Positions 31,401-42,334 are shown, counted from the first letter of the stretch. The stretch: DNA of 64,000 bases from Paraphoma chrysanthemicola (GCA_020744225.1 JAGMWG010000005.1:124001-188000); one strand, 5' to 3'. Notes: a model not told the origin generated them from the letters alone. Translations and numbers: made by a program.

Positions 31401-34400
31401 ACAAGACTAGAGCTTTGGGTTTCTGCAGTAGAAGATGAAGAGCTCACGCTGCTTGAAATAGACTCTGAGGCCGACGGCGAAGGGACCGTATTGCTTGAAA
31501 CAGACTCTGCCGCGAACGACGATGGACCGGCGCTGCTCGAAAGAGAGTCTGATGAAGAAACAGAAGGACTCGCGCTGCTTGAAATTGGTTCTGAGACGGA
31601 AGGACTCGCGATGCTTGAGAGAGATTCTGAGGCGGAAGGAGATGGACCCGCGCTGCTTGAGAAAGAATCTGAAGCAACAGATGAAGGGCTAACGCTGCTC
31701 GGCTGCGAGTCTGATGCAGACGGTGAAGGATTGATACTGCTAAGCGGAGATTCTAAGGCAGCAGGTGAGGGGCTAGCGTTGGTCAAGAGAAGATCTGATG
31801 GTGAAGGAGAAGGATTTGCACTGTTTGACGAAGAGTCTGAAGCGGAAGATGAAGCGCCAGCACTGCTTGAAGGCGTCTCCACAGCCGACGAAGAGTGGGA
31901 CTCGGAAGCCGAAGCGCTCATCGTGGAAATGCTCGCAGACGACGAGACCTGACTATCTTCAGAAGATACTGACAAGGCGGAGCTAACAGATGACGACTGG
32001 GAAGCAGTGGTGGGTAGAGAAGCAGCGAGCTCGGCGCTAGGAATTGGTGTCTGCAAAGCCGACGAAGACTGGGACTCGGCAGCCGAAGCGCTCATCGTGG
32101 AGATGCTCTCGGACGACGAAATCTGAATGTCTGAGGAGGATGCTGCGTCGGATCTGACAGATGACGACTCCGAAGCCGAAGCGCTCATCGTGGACACGCT
32201 TGCGGACGACGAGACCTGGTTGTCTGAAGAAGAGACAGATACGGCGGAGCTGACGGATGAAGACTCGGAAGCAGAGGTGGGTAGAGAAGCAGCAAGCGCA
32301 GCACTAGGGATCGGTGTCTCTGCAGAAGAAGACTGAACTGACGAACTTCCAGATGCAGATGAAGCACTCGACAGCGACTCGATTGTTGCTGCTGAGCTGC
32401 TAGACGAAAGACTGCTAGCAGAAGCGGTAGCCGTAGAACTGGACAAGCCTGAGGAAGACACGGTTTGGACCGAGCTGCTAGGAATTAAAACACTTGTGGA
32501 GACCGCCGGTGTCGATGACGATGCTGTAGGACAGATTGCAGCACCGTTAGGACCCGAGATTGCAACGACTGAGATCTCATCGATCAAGAACTGAGGCTGG
32601 CTTGATGCCGTTGTGTCCACTTGAATGGTCAGGGTCTGGGAGCTGCCAGTGATCGTATGACCATTGGCCGAGGCGCTATTGCCGACGCTCACCCAGGTAT
32701 TGGCAGAACTGGCCGAGGATTGGACTCGGCTAAGCTGGGTCGTACCTATTCTCATGGTGAATGTGACGGCATTGTTGGTGGTTCTGAGCGATTTGGCCCT
32801 CATGTTCACTCGCACTCGTGTGCCAGCTGGTATTCTGAGGGAATACGTGAGGGACATGGTGCCTCCCTGGGTAGTCGAGGAGCCCGTAGCACGCAGGACG
32901 TAATCCCCACTGTAGGCTACTGATGCGTCTTTGATCAAAGCGAGGTTCAGGCGGGTGCTAGAGTAGGTAAATGGAGTGAGGCTACCCGACTCGAAGCCAC
33001 CGTTTGTGATGTAGGCGGCTGCTAAGCAAGACGCACTGGGAGAAGCCACGGCAACTGGAGTGACAGAGACCACAGACGGCGCCACGCTGCTGGAAGCTGC
33101 TGGTGCTATAGCCGCTGACGAAGCGCTTGACAGCGATACAGGTGACGCTGCCAGAGGCAACGCGCTGAGCACCACTGACGAGCTTTGCGAACTCGAGGAT
33201 GCAATTGAGGATGTCACACTGGCATGAGTGGATTGAACCGCAGACGATGAGCTCAGCGGACTCGAGGAAGCAGACGAAGATACACTGGATTGTGTGGATG
33301 GCGCCAGCGTGGATGTGCTGTGGGGTGTCGAAGACACATGAGACGATTCGCTGGAATGAGTGGATGAAAGTGTTGAGGAAGAGCTGTGCGAAGTCGATGA
33401 TGCTTGAGACGAGCTTGACTGCGTAGGGGAGGCGACAGAGGAAGTAGGTAGAGTTGAAGATCCCTGCGAAGATGCGCTCGAAGAGGCGGAGGAAGATATC
33501 GAAGAGGATGATTGCTGGAGTGGAGAGCCTGCCGCTAGAGGAATGGCCACGCTCGAGGACGGTGAGCCAATTTGGGAGGACGACACAGCCGATGAGCTTG
33601 ATGGGCTGGGTAGAGCGGCGTTTAATGCAGCAGCTCCCGAGGACGACACGACCAATGTGCTGGATCTCAAGCTCGACAGGGTGGGGGAAGAGCTTGCAGC
33701 TGAGGATGCTCTTGTAGAACTTGAGCTCAGAGTCGACGACCTCACACTGGAAGATGAGACAGCCGAGCACTTGCCGAAGCCAGGCTGACAGCCAGCGCCG
33801 CAGTAGGTTGCGCTCGAACCGCAGTAACCATATTGCGAGCAGCAGTCGCCAAATGTTGATCCAGAGCAGCTTTGACCTAAGCTTGCGGAAGGGATACTGT
33901 TGCCATTGCCGCAACGTGCGTTGGTGGACACTTTAACCGAGGACGGGGGCGAAGCTGCGGCGACGGCCACAGGCGAAACCGTAGAGCTTCTGACAGTAGA
34001 AGCAGTGGCCCTTGTGGAAGAGGCGGCCTTGGAAGACGACGCAGAATTGCAGGTTCCAAAAGCTTTGTTGCAGCCGGTGCCGCAGTATGTCGTGGACGAG
34101 CCGCAGTAACCGTATCTACAAGGATGAGCACTGAACACAGAATGTGCAAGGATGACATGAACTTACTGCGAGCAGCAGTTACCAAAAGTCGACCCTTGGC
34201 AAGTGTAGCCATTAGCACCACCACATGTACCATCGCTGGAAATCTTGCTCGCTGATCCAGTAGTCGTTGTACAGGTCCCGTAAGCCGGATTACAGCCACC
34301 GCCACACTGCTCACGTTAGTTTGACCAAAGTCGAACAGCCAGATCAGAGCTTACATGTGCTGCGCTCGAACCGCACCATCCGTACCTATAGTTGAATGGT

Positions 34401-34579
34401 CAGGAAAAAGGCTTTAACACGGAGCCGGATGAACTCAACTGGCTGCAGCAGTTCCCGAACGTCGAACCTGAGCAAGTGAGACCTCCGTTGGCGGCTCCAC
34501 ATTGGCCCGTCTTTGTGATAGTCGTCTGGGCATATACTGCCGAGAAGGCTGAAAGGGCCCAAATCCAAGTCGTACGCAT
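28415..34579 (-). CDS. Giant secreted Ser-rich chitin-binding (CBM18) surface protein
   Basis: Exons 34579-34440, 34385-34355, 34306-34167 and 34115-28415 join in frame to 2003 residues. A signal peptide (MRTTWIWALSAFSAVYAQ) precedes three CBM18 chitin-binding modules at about residues 26-69, 82-126 and 169-220, each with GSTFGxCCSQYGxCGSS. Three related modules of 165-190 residues follow at about 467-632, 1043-1216 and 1815-2003. Each starts C..(Y/N)xxNxxFE and ends with SGPNGAAIC, SDSNGAPIC or TGPNGLPLC, probably beta-sandwich carbohydrate-binding folds. Between them lie Ser/Ala/Pro/Thr-rich linkers, presumably O-glycosylated. There is no clear GPI signal, so the protein is probably held by chitin binding. 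Likely role: cell-wall or adhesive surface protein (inference). Confidence 0.9.
30021..30590 (-). repeat. Tandem 36-residue repeat inside the Ser-rich protein gene
   Basis: A unit of 105-108 bp repeats with starts at about 30021, 30126, 30234, 30303, 30408 and 30516 on the plus strand, marked by GACGAACTGACGCTGGGCTC. The spacings are 105, 108, 69, 105 and 108 bp, all multiples of three, so the frame is kept and one copy is shortened. On the coding strand the unit reads ASSTPEPSVSSSPS plus VVNEVVASS-type segments. Such repeats commonly vary in number between strains. Confidence 0.85.
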
Positions 34580-36520
34580 GATGTCGTGTAGATCACTGGT
34601 ATTAATGTACTATATGATTGATAATTGGGAAATGAGTGTGTCTGTCGAACCAGAACGAGTGATGGTTCGACGTTAGCAGAGACGCAAGAAAACACAATGC
34701 ACGTTGAATGAGAGGCTCTCGATGAGATACTGCGAGGTCTGAGGAGAAGTAGTAGTCAAATGTGGGCACACTGTATTTGAAGGAGGGGACTATCCGCGGA
34801 ACACATCGCCAAGAAACTCGTCCATAGCAATGGTGCTGCAAGGTATGCCGCGAGAAGGCTGTTCTCGGGAGCGCAGAGCCACAGTCTCAATGCCGGACGC
34901 TCACAGCTCGCCATCCTTGACGCCCGTGGTTGTCGCCTTTTGCGGTTGTGGTCGTGGACATGAGAAGGGTCCAAGCCTCAACGCGAGCTAACATCGATAA
35001 GCGAAATGATCACCCTCAAGCCTTGAACAAGATGCGACAAGAGGCCAAGCCACATGTAGGACGGACAATCGATAAAACCGAATGGGCGTTTATTGCAGCG
35101 CTCCAGACTCAGGTACCCGCTGCAAGATTCACGGGCTTGCCGAGCCGCGGTCAGGTACGGCCATAAGGGGCAAGGCTTTTGGCATGTAGCTTGTTTTTCT
35201 GGCGTCAACTAGGCTCCGCCGCCTATACAAAAAGGAATAATTTGGCGAACAAAGTTATCGATCCGGCAAAGATATGCACCCCCAAGGAGAACGGCACAGG
35301 GATGCAGCCCAAGGCTGGCTACGTCTGGGGTTATTTTGGTCTATGTCATGAGACCACACGTGGTTTTGACTGTGATCACTGAGCGTTGGGAAGCCCGGAC
35401 GGGATTTTGGCAGCCGCGCCCGGGATTTCGTGAATCGCATCCTCGCTTGAGGCTGCAAATAGCGAGCCCAATAATCACAGCCCTGTGTGAGAGTCCGGTC
35501 ACATTTCGTCCGCCTGTCATGCAGACGCCGGGAGAGCGCGAATGCAATCGGTCGGCCGGTCGTCACATTGCTACCTTCTTGTGACGCACTGCACATCTGG
35601 AATGAAGTGGCCAATTGATCGTGAACTTGCATTTCCTCATGTGCCCAAGAATCTTCAGCAAGCCGTTCCTGCTTGCGCAACTCGTAAGCGACGGGATGCC
35701 GCATGCGAGACAGCCACGCGCTCAATTGTGAAGGCGGCGCTTTGATGGTTCCTTTCGCCGCGCAGCGCTCGTGTGGCCGTCGTGGCTGAGCTTGTTCCTC
35801 ATCAAAGCAATACACCCAAAGGTCGTCGTGAATATCCCCAGATATCAAGGTGCAGAGAGCGGCGGTCTGATCTCGTCCTGCGGATTCGCGCACAAGCGTA
35901 GTGGCGAAGTCAACGAGATGGCAGGCTGCGAAGCGTCGGCCAAGGAAGATCGTTGGTCCAGTGCGTTGCGAGCGGCTCAGCCGTGTAGAGGTGGTCCGGA
36001 AAGTGAGTGCGTCCCATACGATTCGTGGAAGGCGCGAGCGTGAGCTATACTGACGAGGTAGGAACGGTGGACTGATAGAGTGAGGGTCGCATAGCTCGAC
36101 GGGCATGCTGCAGGCCGTAGCAGAAAATCTGGACAAAGTCTGCGTGCAATTGACAAGGTGGGAAACGCCATTCGATACACTCAAGCAAGGTCTTAAACTG
36201 CCCGACCGAGGGAAAAACCAAGAGGTTGCCAGTGTGCATAACAGACATGATGTGCTCGCATCACGGACGGCAAGAGAAACACTCAAAGAATGCTGCTGAT
36301 AAAGATGGCAATATGGACAATTAACAGTGAATCTGAACCACAACCACGACCGCAACCGCAACTCCGAACAAGCACGCGAGGGAACAGCATACCGCCCCTT
36401 TGTATGTACAATGCGGCGTCTGTCGTGACGCCAATGGGTATCGAACGCCGTATAATGCCGTAAATCGTGCAAGATGATATCGTATCGTCGTCTGAATCTC
36501 AGCAATCGACTGTCAAATGT
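34580..36520. other. Two-kilobase intergenic region
   Basis: Upstream of the giant surface-protein gene and downstream of the glycosyltransferase gene. A long minus-strand open frame (35255-36505) exists but has no ATG in its first third and reads as compositionally random; I do not call it a gene. Confidence 0.4.
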
Positions 36521-37864
36521 TCAAGGATTCGAATGAACAAAACGAGCACCCTGACATGGTGACTGGGCTTTCTTGAAGGCCTCTATCCGCGACTTCATCC
36601 AGTGAGAAGTCCACTTGCGGTCCCCCTCGGGCGGTTGAGCATGGCCTAGCCGGATGGAGCGGCTAAGTCGGCACTCGATGCCGGAATACTCAAACTGCAT
36701 GCACCTGCTGTCTTTCAAGCAGGCTTTGCGGCACTTCTCGAACGACTTCGCGGGGCCGCTACCCTTATCGTAGGTGACGTCTTCTGACATGTTGGACCAG
36801 TCATCGGCTGTTTCCTGGATCTGAGGCTCAACCCAGGTGAATAGTTCTTCGAACATGAGCGGCCGGTTAGGGTGCTTCCTAGCTTCCTCCCACTTCATCA
36901 GATCCGTAAAGTCTGACTCCTGCATGTGGTGCATTGTAATGATTGCCTCGCACCACTGCTCCTCGTTGTAGGGTACGGTGCGGGGCGTCTCGCCGTTGAA
37001 CATGGGCCAGTAGCCTCGGAGGGGCACGCCGCTCTTTCTCAGCACTTGGGCGAGGATCTCGTCGCCGCAGCACTCCTTCTTGACTTCCTGGCCAAAGAAG
37101 TGGGTTCCCGGAAAGTGCTTGTTCTCGCCGAACATGCGGCCAAATGCCATGATTTTGTTCAGTGCCCCGCGCGACAGGATGTAGCCACTGCCGCCGTGGG
37201 CGAAGCCTGTCTTGCGCGTGCGGGCATTCCACACGGGCGAGCCAAAGTAGTGCGCCGACTTGGGGTTGAACTGCGTGAGGAAGCGGTAGAGGTTGTCGTA
37301 GTTGACGTACGTGTCCAGCTCGACGAAGACGAACCACTTGGCGTCGGGGCGGTAGTAGGACGTCCACTCCATCATGGGCAGGAACTTGTACTTGTCGAGC
37401 CGCCAGCCCTCGTTGGTCTTGCCCTCGGAGATGTTGCCGTTCTGGATGCGGTCGTAAACGTCGAAGTCGGAGTTGGCAAACTTGTACTCGGGCCGCAGGT
37501 GGGCGAGGGCGTCGTGGATGTCGAAGCCGTTGTACGAGTCCTTCTTGTCGGAGAAGACGAGCAGGTCCTGCTTGCAGCGGCCCAGGCGGTTGAGGTACAT
37601 GGGCAGGCCCGTCGCCGCCTCGGCCGCGCCAATCTTGAGCACAAACGTGACATCGTCCATGGCACCGGCAGCAAAGGGCGCGCACTCCTCGCCATAGCGC
37701 ACCTTGGGCGCTGCACCGGCGCTGGCGGGCGAGGGCCGCTCGGGCAGGATGTCGTAGCCGCGGCGGCCTCCGCGGAAGAGGGCGGGGATGAAGGAGGTGA
37801 AGAAGAAGACGGCCAGCACCAGGACGGCGCACAGCAGGCGCAGCGGCGTCAATCGCACCATCAT
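36521..37864 (-). CDS. GT31-like glycosyltransferase (fringe/galactosyltransferase type) with Cys-rich tail
   Basis: A single exon of 447 residues. The type II Golgi-enzyme layout is clear: a short cytoplasmic start, one signal anchor (LLCAVLVLAVFFFTSFIPALF), a stem, then the luminal catalytic domain. Domain landmarks are VTFVLKIGAAEA, LLVFSDKKDSYNGFDIHDAL, the DxD-type WFVFVELDTYVNYDNLYRFL (E-L-D-T), HYFGSPVW, FAHGGSGYILSRGAL and ECCGDEILAQVL. The last 90 residues are Cys-rich (FEKCRKACLKDSRCMQFEY..ECRLS), like a PAN/apple module for protein or sugar binding. Fungal relatives are usually uncharacterised. The GC-rich coding bias of this gene generates long shadow frames on both strands. Confidence 0.88.
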   Translation of the reverse strand: MMVRLTPLRLLCAVLVLAVFFFTSFIPALFRGGRRGYDILPERPSPASAGAAPKVRYGEECAPFAAGAMDDVTFVLKIGAAEAATGLPMYLNRLGRCKQDLLVFSDKKDSYNGFDIHDALAHLRPEYKFANSDFDVYDRIQNGNISEGKTNEGWRLDKYKFLPMMEWTSYYRPDAKWFVFVELDTYVNYDNLYRFLTQFNPKSAHYFGSPVWNARTRKTGFAHGGSGYILSRGALNKIMAFGRMFGENKHFPGTHFFGQEVKKECCGDEILAQVLRKSGVPLRGYWPMFNGETPRTVPYNEEQWCEAIITMHHMQESDFTDLMKWEEARKHPNRPLMFEELFTWVEPQIQETADDWSNMSEDVTYDKGSGPAKSFEKCRKACLKDSRCMQFEYSGIECRLSRSIRLGHAQPPEGDRKWTSHWMKSRIEAFKKAQSPCQGARFVHSNP

Positions 37865-38752
37865 GGTGGTGGTGCTGCCTCTTCTCAGAGCATCGTGTTT
37901 GGGAGAGAGGCGTGCCTTGTTGCGAGATTGGCGCTAGAACTAGCGACTCGGCTTCTCGTAACGTCGCGGCCCGCAGATTGCATCACCAGCAATCGCCCCG
38001 GCGACGGCCTGTGCCAGCTGGTATCTGTGCGACGAGCATATCGCGACCTCACGTAGTGCTTGACGCTTGAAAGAGCAAGCACCCACTGACCAGAGAACCT
38101 CACACAACGCCTTGATCAGCCATCACCCGCATTACATCAGCTCCGCCAATGCAAATGATATCATAGTTACTGCACCTTGACACTCCGACGGAACGCTCCG
38201 ACTGTAGAAGCCGTCCCAGCTTGCGCTCTATAACACAATAACGATCTCCTAGCTACAGCACCTCCTCACGACTTAAGCACTAATTGCACTTGTAATGATC
38301 CGCGATGCACTCATCCAGGTCGCAACTGTCAAGGAACAGCGTGTCCCAACCGGCCCTGGACTTGCTGAACTGCAGCTCGAGCAATTCTGCCTGCGCGCAT
38401 CGCTCTTACTTTACACAGTAGACACATGGAAAAAGCAGTTCGGTGCGGCACTGCAAGCGCCATTGGCCTCAATTCGCCGTGTTCCGTTTTGCATAAACAT
38501 CGTCTGCGGCGCAGTTGGCGGTTAGCCCCCACTCAGCCAATAGGAAGCATTCTGCTGTGGGCGGCCAGCATCCGCATGTAAACATGTGGCGCGGATGTTT
38601 CAAGTGAAATACCCAGGCGCTCGAGTGCTGTGCCTCAATTCGAACGTCGATATATGCTGCTCTGGTGTGTGGAAGTGGCTGACAAGTACCTCGGCCAGCA
38701 TCGATCCATCACCCACGCCACTGCATATCAATCACCCGAGAAACCAAACACT
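37865..38752. other. Divergent promoter region
   Basis: Between the GT31-like gene (minus) and the small secreted-protein gene (plus). No gene supported. The frame of the latter is open back to about 38630, but the signal-peptide ATG at 38753 is the better start. Confidence 0.4.
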
Positions 38753-39157
38753 ATGAAGTCTATCGTTGCCTTCACAGCACTCCTCACACTTGCCTCGGGT
38801 CTACCAAAACCAACACCGAACGCCCCTACAGCTCTACCAACCGTCCAACTCCGCACGCTGGGCCCCACAACTACGCACTTCACTTCTTCATCACAATCAC
38901 CATCCACCAACGGCCATATCATCAACGTCGTGCTCGGCACAGTTCTATCCTCGCTCGAGCAAGACCCGCTATTGCTTCAAGGCCTGGAGATTGTGCAAAC
39001 AGAGAGAACCTTGGGTGTGGCCTGTAAAGCATACGTGAATCACTCGAGCAACGGCGTGGTGGTAAGGAGTGGAGATGGGATGGTTCTGCTCGATCAAAGG
39101 GGAAGTGTGGTGCAGGTTACGGCGCTGAGCTGTGAAGCTGGAAAGAACGCGGCGTGA
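38753..39157 (+). CDS. Small secreted protein of unknown function
   Basis: 134 residues from the ATG at 38753, giving a clear signal peptide (MKSIVAFTALLTLASGLPKP). An in-frame upstream ATG at 38630 would bury it, so I choose the later start. The mature part begins with a Pro/Thr/Ser-rich linker (residues 18-60), then a compact domain with GHIINVVLGTVLSSLEQDPL and LGVACKAYVNHSSNGVVVRS. It has only two cysteines (GVACKAY and ALSCEAG), probably one disulfide. The domain resembles small secreted fungal proteins that I cannot name. The leader just upstream is CA-rich with AACACT-ATG. Confidence 0.72.
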   Translation: MKSIVAFTALLTLASGLPKPTPNAPTALPTVQLRTLGPTTTHFTSSSQSPSTNGHIINVVLGTVLSSLEQDPLLLQGLEIVQTERTLGVACKAYVNHSSNGVVVRSGDGMVLLDQRGSVVQVTALSCEAGKNAA

Positions 39158-39330
39158 TCAGAAATACCGAGATAGAGGATGGGGTCCATTTGTTGTGGTT
39201 GGATTCTGTTGCATTGCGCTGGAGTTTGGTTGTCCTACCTGTCTTTGCCTTTTAGATGTATGCTGCAACTAGTCTCTCCGGTGCGCGGTCAAGGCGTTGC
39301 ATCCCATTGCGACAAATCATAATCCATAAT

Positions 39331-40245
39331 TCAAGCTTTGTAGCCTTTCATTAGCTTTGCTACAATGTCCATACCCATTTGTTCGTCAGCAGACGGAGGC
39401 TTTGCTTGATCCTCTGGCTTTTCCTTCTCTTGTCCAAACCCTCCATTTGCCATGATCTGCTCCATGGTTCGGATGCCTTTCAGTTCCTGCAGTGGCGGTA
39501 TGTTGTTCAGAGCCTCTGGGTCTATTGCGTTGAAGTCGATCCCTCCAACTGGCTTGACAGCAGCCGCCACTTCGAAGACCTTGTCCGGGGTGACAACAAA
39601 GTCGCACTGGACCTCTCCGGCTTTTGTAGGCCTGAACTTCTCCATGCCTAAGATTTCTTCATCTACCACCTGACACGCATGCGCAATTGCGACAACCCGT
39701 GTAGCCACTCCAAGGGCTTTTATGTCCAGCAGCAATGCCCATTGCACCTCAAACAGTGCTTGGCCCTCGTAAATCACAACACCTTGCTCGCTGAACACTA
39801 GTCCGCCCGTTGCGCACAGATCAATGCTCAGTCCCTCATCACGCAACTGTGCAAGTGAGAGTCCTTTCCCAATGCCAGGTCGTTCCATGCCATCCAAGCA
39901 GGCCGCAAGTAACAGTTTGTCATCATCTATTCTTGCAGGGTCAAGGAGAATAAATCCTCTGCGCAGTCGGTACGTCGCCACGAGCACCTTTTTGCCATCT
40001 TTCAAGGCCCGGTGTCGTAGGCTCTCGAGGCTGTTATCGGATGTGATGAGGATCACAGCAGCTGATTTGTAACACTCAAGCTCAACCACACGATCGACCG
40101 CGGCATTTGAGCCCCGGAATTCCGGAGTGAAGGAGAGAAAGTCGAAGTTGAAGCGAGAGTCTGGCACGGCATATCGGAGCAGATCGTGGTATACGCGCTC
40201 CCAAATCAGCTTACGGCCCTCGTCGGGAGAAATAGGCGCTGTCAT
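39331..40245 (-). CDS. 5-formyltetrahydrofolate cyclo-ligase family (MTHFSD-like) protein
   Basis: A single exon of 304 residues. The 5-FTHF cyclo-ligase fold is seen from DEGRKLIWERVYHDLLRYA through KSAAVILITSDNSLESLRHR, the strand KKVLVATYRLRRGFILLDP (family nucleotide-site region) and VVAIAHACQVVDEEI to CDFVVTPDKVFEVA. The layout matches the metazoan MTHFSD-type subgroup and bacterial relatives in which catalytic residues are poorly kept, so true cyclo-ligase activity is uncertain. The C-terminal 50 residues are a charged tail (FGQEKEKPEDQAKPP, MDIVAKLMKGYKA). Divergent from the transporter gene. Confidence 0.8.
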   Translation of the reverse strand: MTAPISPDEGRKLIWERVYHDLLRYAVPDSRFNFDFLSFTPEFRGSNAAVDRVVELECYKSAAVILITSDNSLESLRHRALKDGKKVLVATYRLRRGFILLDPARIDDDKLLLAACLDGMERPGIGKGLSLAQLRDEGLSIDLCATGGLVFSEQGVVIYEGQALFEVQWALLLDIKALGVATRVVAIAHACQVVDEEILGMEKFRPTKAGEVQCDFVVTPDKVFEVAAAVKPVGGIDFNAIDPEALNNIPPLQELKGIRTMEQIMANGGFGQEKEKPEDQAKPPSADEQMGMDIVAKLMKGYKA

Positions 40246-40728
40246 GGTAATAAGTCGGAAGCGATTGACTGCGGTGAGGCTTTTGAGGAAAGTCGGTCAG
40301 GAATGGGGCCGTGTGCCGACAAGCTTTTCGTGGTCAAGGCATGGTGTTGAGGGGCAGAGTGGCGCCACAATTGGGTTGGGATGGAAGTGGCGCTGCGGCG
40401 TGCGTGCCCAAGAATGCTTGCTTTAACATTCTGTTACCCATCGTCCTCCGCGAACTTCGACAAACAGTATTTAGCATCGCCAGCAATTGACAGGAACATC
40501 GGCGCCTTTTCCGACATGCATCCTTATCCGGACCCCGGCATCGTCCGTGCCTGTGCGTCATCGGTGTTTTGCCCGAGGCACTAGGAGGTGACGATTCTCG
40601 TGATAGGCTAATTCGCCAGCAAACATTACGTCCGTCATATTCCCGCTCGACTCACACCTCAGTTACGAGCGTTGTCATGAGGCGTCCCGTTTGATGTAGG
40701 CTATATGAAAGGCGGTTGCTGATGCTAT
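40246..40728. other. Divergent promoter region
   Basis: Between the MTHFSD-like gene (minus) and the SBF transporter gene (plus); no gene supported. Confidence 0.4.
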
Positions 40729-42087
40729 ATGTATTTGCGCTGTCGTCGGATGAAGCCTATCACGTTAAAACAGGTCGCAATGGTCACAACGTCTGCACAG
40801 TCGTCCAATGAGAGTGTTAAGGCGCAAAACAGTCGAGAGATGCGGATTTCAAAGGACCAAGAGCCAAAGAAGGCGCACGACGCAGCCGAACTGGCAGCTT
40901 CATCACCAGGAACCGTGGTCGAAGCTAAACAAGAGCAAAAGTCGTCGGAAATGGACACCCAGAGCAACCAGACCAGCGGGGAGCAGTTGTCGAACCGTGC
41001 AAAGGCCCTCCAATACCTCAAATGGTTCATCACAGACCAGTGGTTCCTTCCAGCTATGGGAGCAGTGATACTCCTCTCGTCACAAGTTCAAGTCCCGGAA
41101 TCACAGCAACACATCAAGCGAACCGTCGTCACGTACCTATCTGTCTCGGTAATTTTCTTCATTAATGGCTGCACATTGGAAACATCTATCCTGCTTGAGA
41201 ACTCAAAACGATGGAAGCTACACGCCTTCGTCCAGCTGCAATGCTACTTGGTCTGCTCAGCAGCAACCTTCGCAATTGTCAGCCTTTGTGCTACGAATCC
41301 AAATTTCATGGACCCTTGGCTTCTCATCGGGTTCCTCTTTGTTGGTAGCGCGCCGACAACCATGAACTCGAATGTTGTCATGACCAGACAAGCCCATGGC
41401 AATACCGCGTTGACAGTCGTTCAGTCTGTCATTGGCCAGTTCCTTTGTCCATTCCTCACCCCAATTATCCTCCAGATGTACTTATCCTCTGGTGCTTGGT
41501 ATAGCAAGGTACTCGCCAATGGCGACAACTATGGCGAAATTTATCGACGTGTTTTCATGCAGCTCGGGCTGTCGCTATTCGTGCCTATACTGGCCGGACA
41601 GGTCGTCCAGAGGCTCTTCCCGAAGCAGACTAAGAAAGTCTTCATCGAATGGAACGTAATCAAACTCTCCTCGATTGCGCTGCTTACGCTTGTATGGCAG
41701 ACCTTTGACCAGGCTTTTCAAAGCGGCGCGTTTAAGACGGTCAAATCCTCAAACATCATATTCATCGTCTTCATCACGATCGCCCTCTATCTGGTATGGC
41801 TAGCGATCTGCTTCACGACATCGGTCATCTGGCTTCCGAAAAAGGATGTCATATCTTGTTGTTACTGCTGCCCAGCAAAGGCCCTCGCCATGGTCGTTCC
41901 ATTGAGCTCAGTCATGTACATCAACATCAGCCCAATCGAGCAATCTAAGCTTCAAATTCCGGCCATCATATTCCAAGCGTTCCAGGTCGCTATCGGCGGC
42001 GTCATGACTATTGGCTTTCGAAGATGGATAAGACCAGAGGAGCAGCAGGCGGCTGAGAAAAGTGCAGGGACTGGGCAGGCCGCATGA
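40729..42087 (+). CDS. SBF-like / Rch1-type membrane transporter (bile acid:Na+ symporter superfamily)
   Basis: A single exon of 452 residues; starts at 40729, 40753 or 40780 are all possible. About 85 hydrophilic residues precede the membrane part, which begins FITDQWFLPAMGAVILL. Around ten hydrophobic segments follow, with the family pattern FFINGCTLETSIL, FLFVGSAPTTMNSNVVMTRQ (the conserved SxPTTxxS/N segment), LTVVQSVIGQFLCPFLTPI, CCYCCPAKALAMVVPLSSVM and IIFQAFQVAIGG. Fungal members of this SBF7 group include Rch1, implicated in negative control of calcium uptake. The native ligand is not known from sequence. The C-terminus is a short basic-to-acidic tail. Confidence 0.9.
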   Translation: MYLRCRRMKPITLKQVAMVTTSAQSSNESVKAQNSREMRISKDQEPKKAHDAAELAASSPGTVVEAKQEQKSSEMDTQSNQTSGEQLSNRAKALQYLKWFITDQWFLPAMGAVILLSSQVQVPESQQHIKRTVVTYLSVSVIFFINGCTLETSILLENSKRWKLHAFVQLQCYLVCSAATFAIVSLCATNPNFMDPWLLIGFLFVGSAPTTMNSNVVMTRQAHGNTALTVVQSVIGQFLCPFLTPIILQMYLSSGAWYSKVLANGDNYGEIYRRVFMQLGLSLFVPILAGQVVQRLFPKQTKKVFIEWNVIKLSSIALLTLVWQTFDQAFQSGAFKTVKSSNIIFIVFITIALYLVWLAICFTTSVIWLPKKDVISCCYCCPAKALAMVVPLSSVMYINISPIEQSKLQIPAIIFQAFQVAIGGVMTIGFRRWIRPEEQQAAEKSAGTGQAA

Positions 42088-42334
42088 GACTGTGTAAACG
42101 CATTCGCATTGGTAGTGATTTGCAAACCATCTTTGGTGGGTTTCCGCCACAACTTCCTTCAAGCTTGTAATATATGCAACGACAGGGCGTCGACTTTCCT
42201 ACCATCTCCACTTTTGCTTCACAAGTCCACGTAGTTTTTGGGCTGCACGACAAATTCCTCCAGTCATATGTATAAAGAAATCCAGAACACCAGATATGCA
42301 ATGTGCTTCGCACCCACCAACTGGTCAACGAACT

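Noticed and set aside
29055..31952. Long Glu/Asp/Leu-rich plus-strand frames (up to 301 codons)
   Set aside because: They are antisense shadows of the Ser-rich repeats of the 28415-34579 gene, and repeat where it repeats.
35255..36505. 416-codon open frame on the minus strand just downstream of the glycosyltransferase
   Set aside because: Its first codon is TTG and the first in-frame ATG comes about 130 codons later; amino-acid composition looks random (Arg/Ser/Cys-rich), with no motif, no signal and no splice logic.
36879..38056. 317- and 376-codon frames overlapping the glycosyltransferase gene
   Set aside because: Shadows caused by the GC-rich codon usage of the GT31-like gene; no recognisable content.
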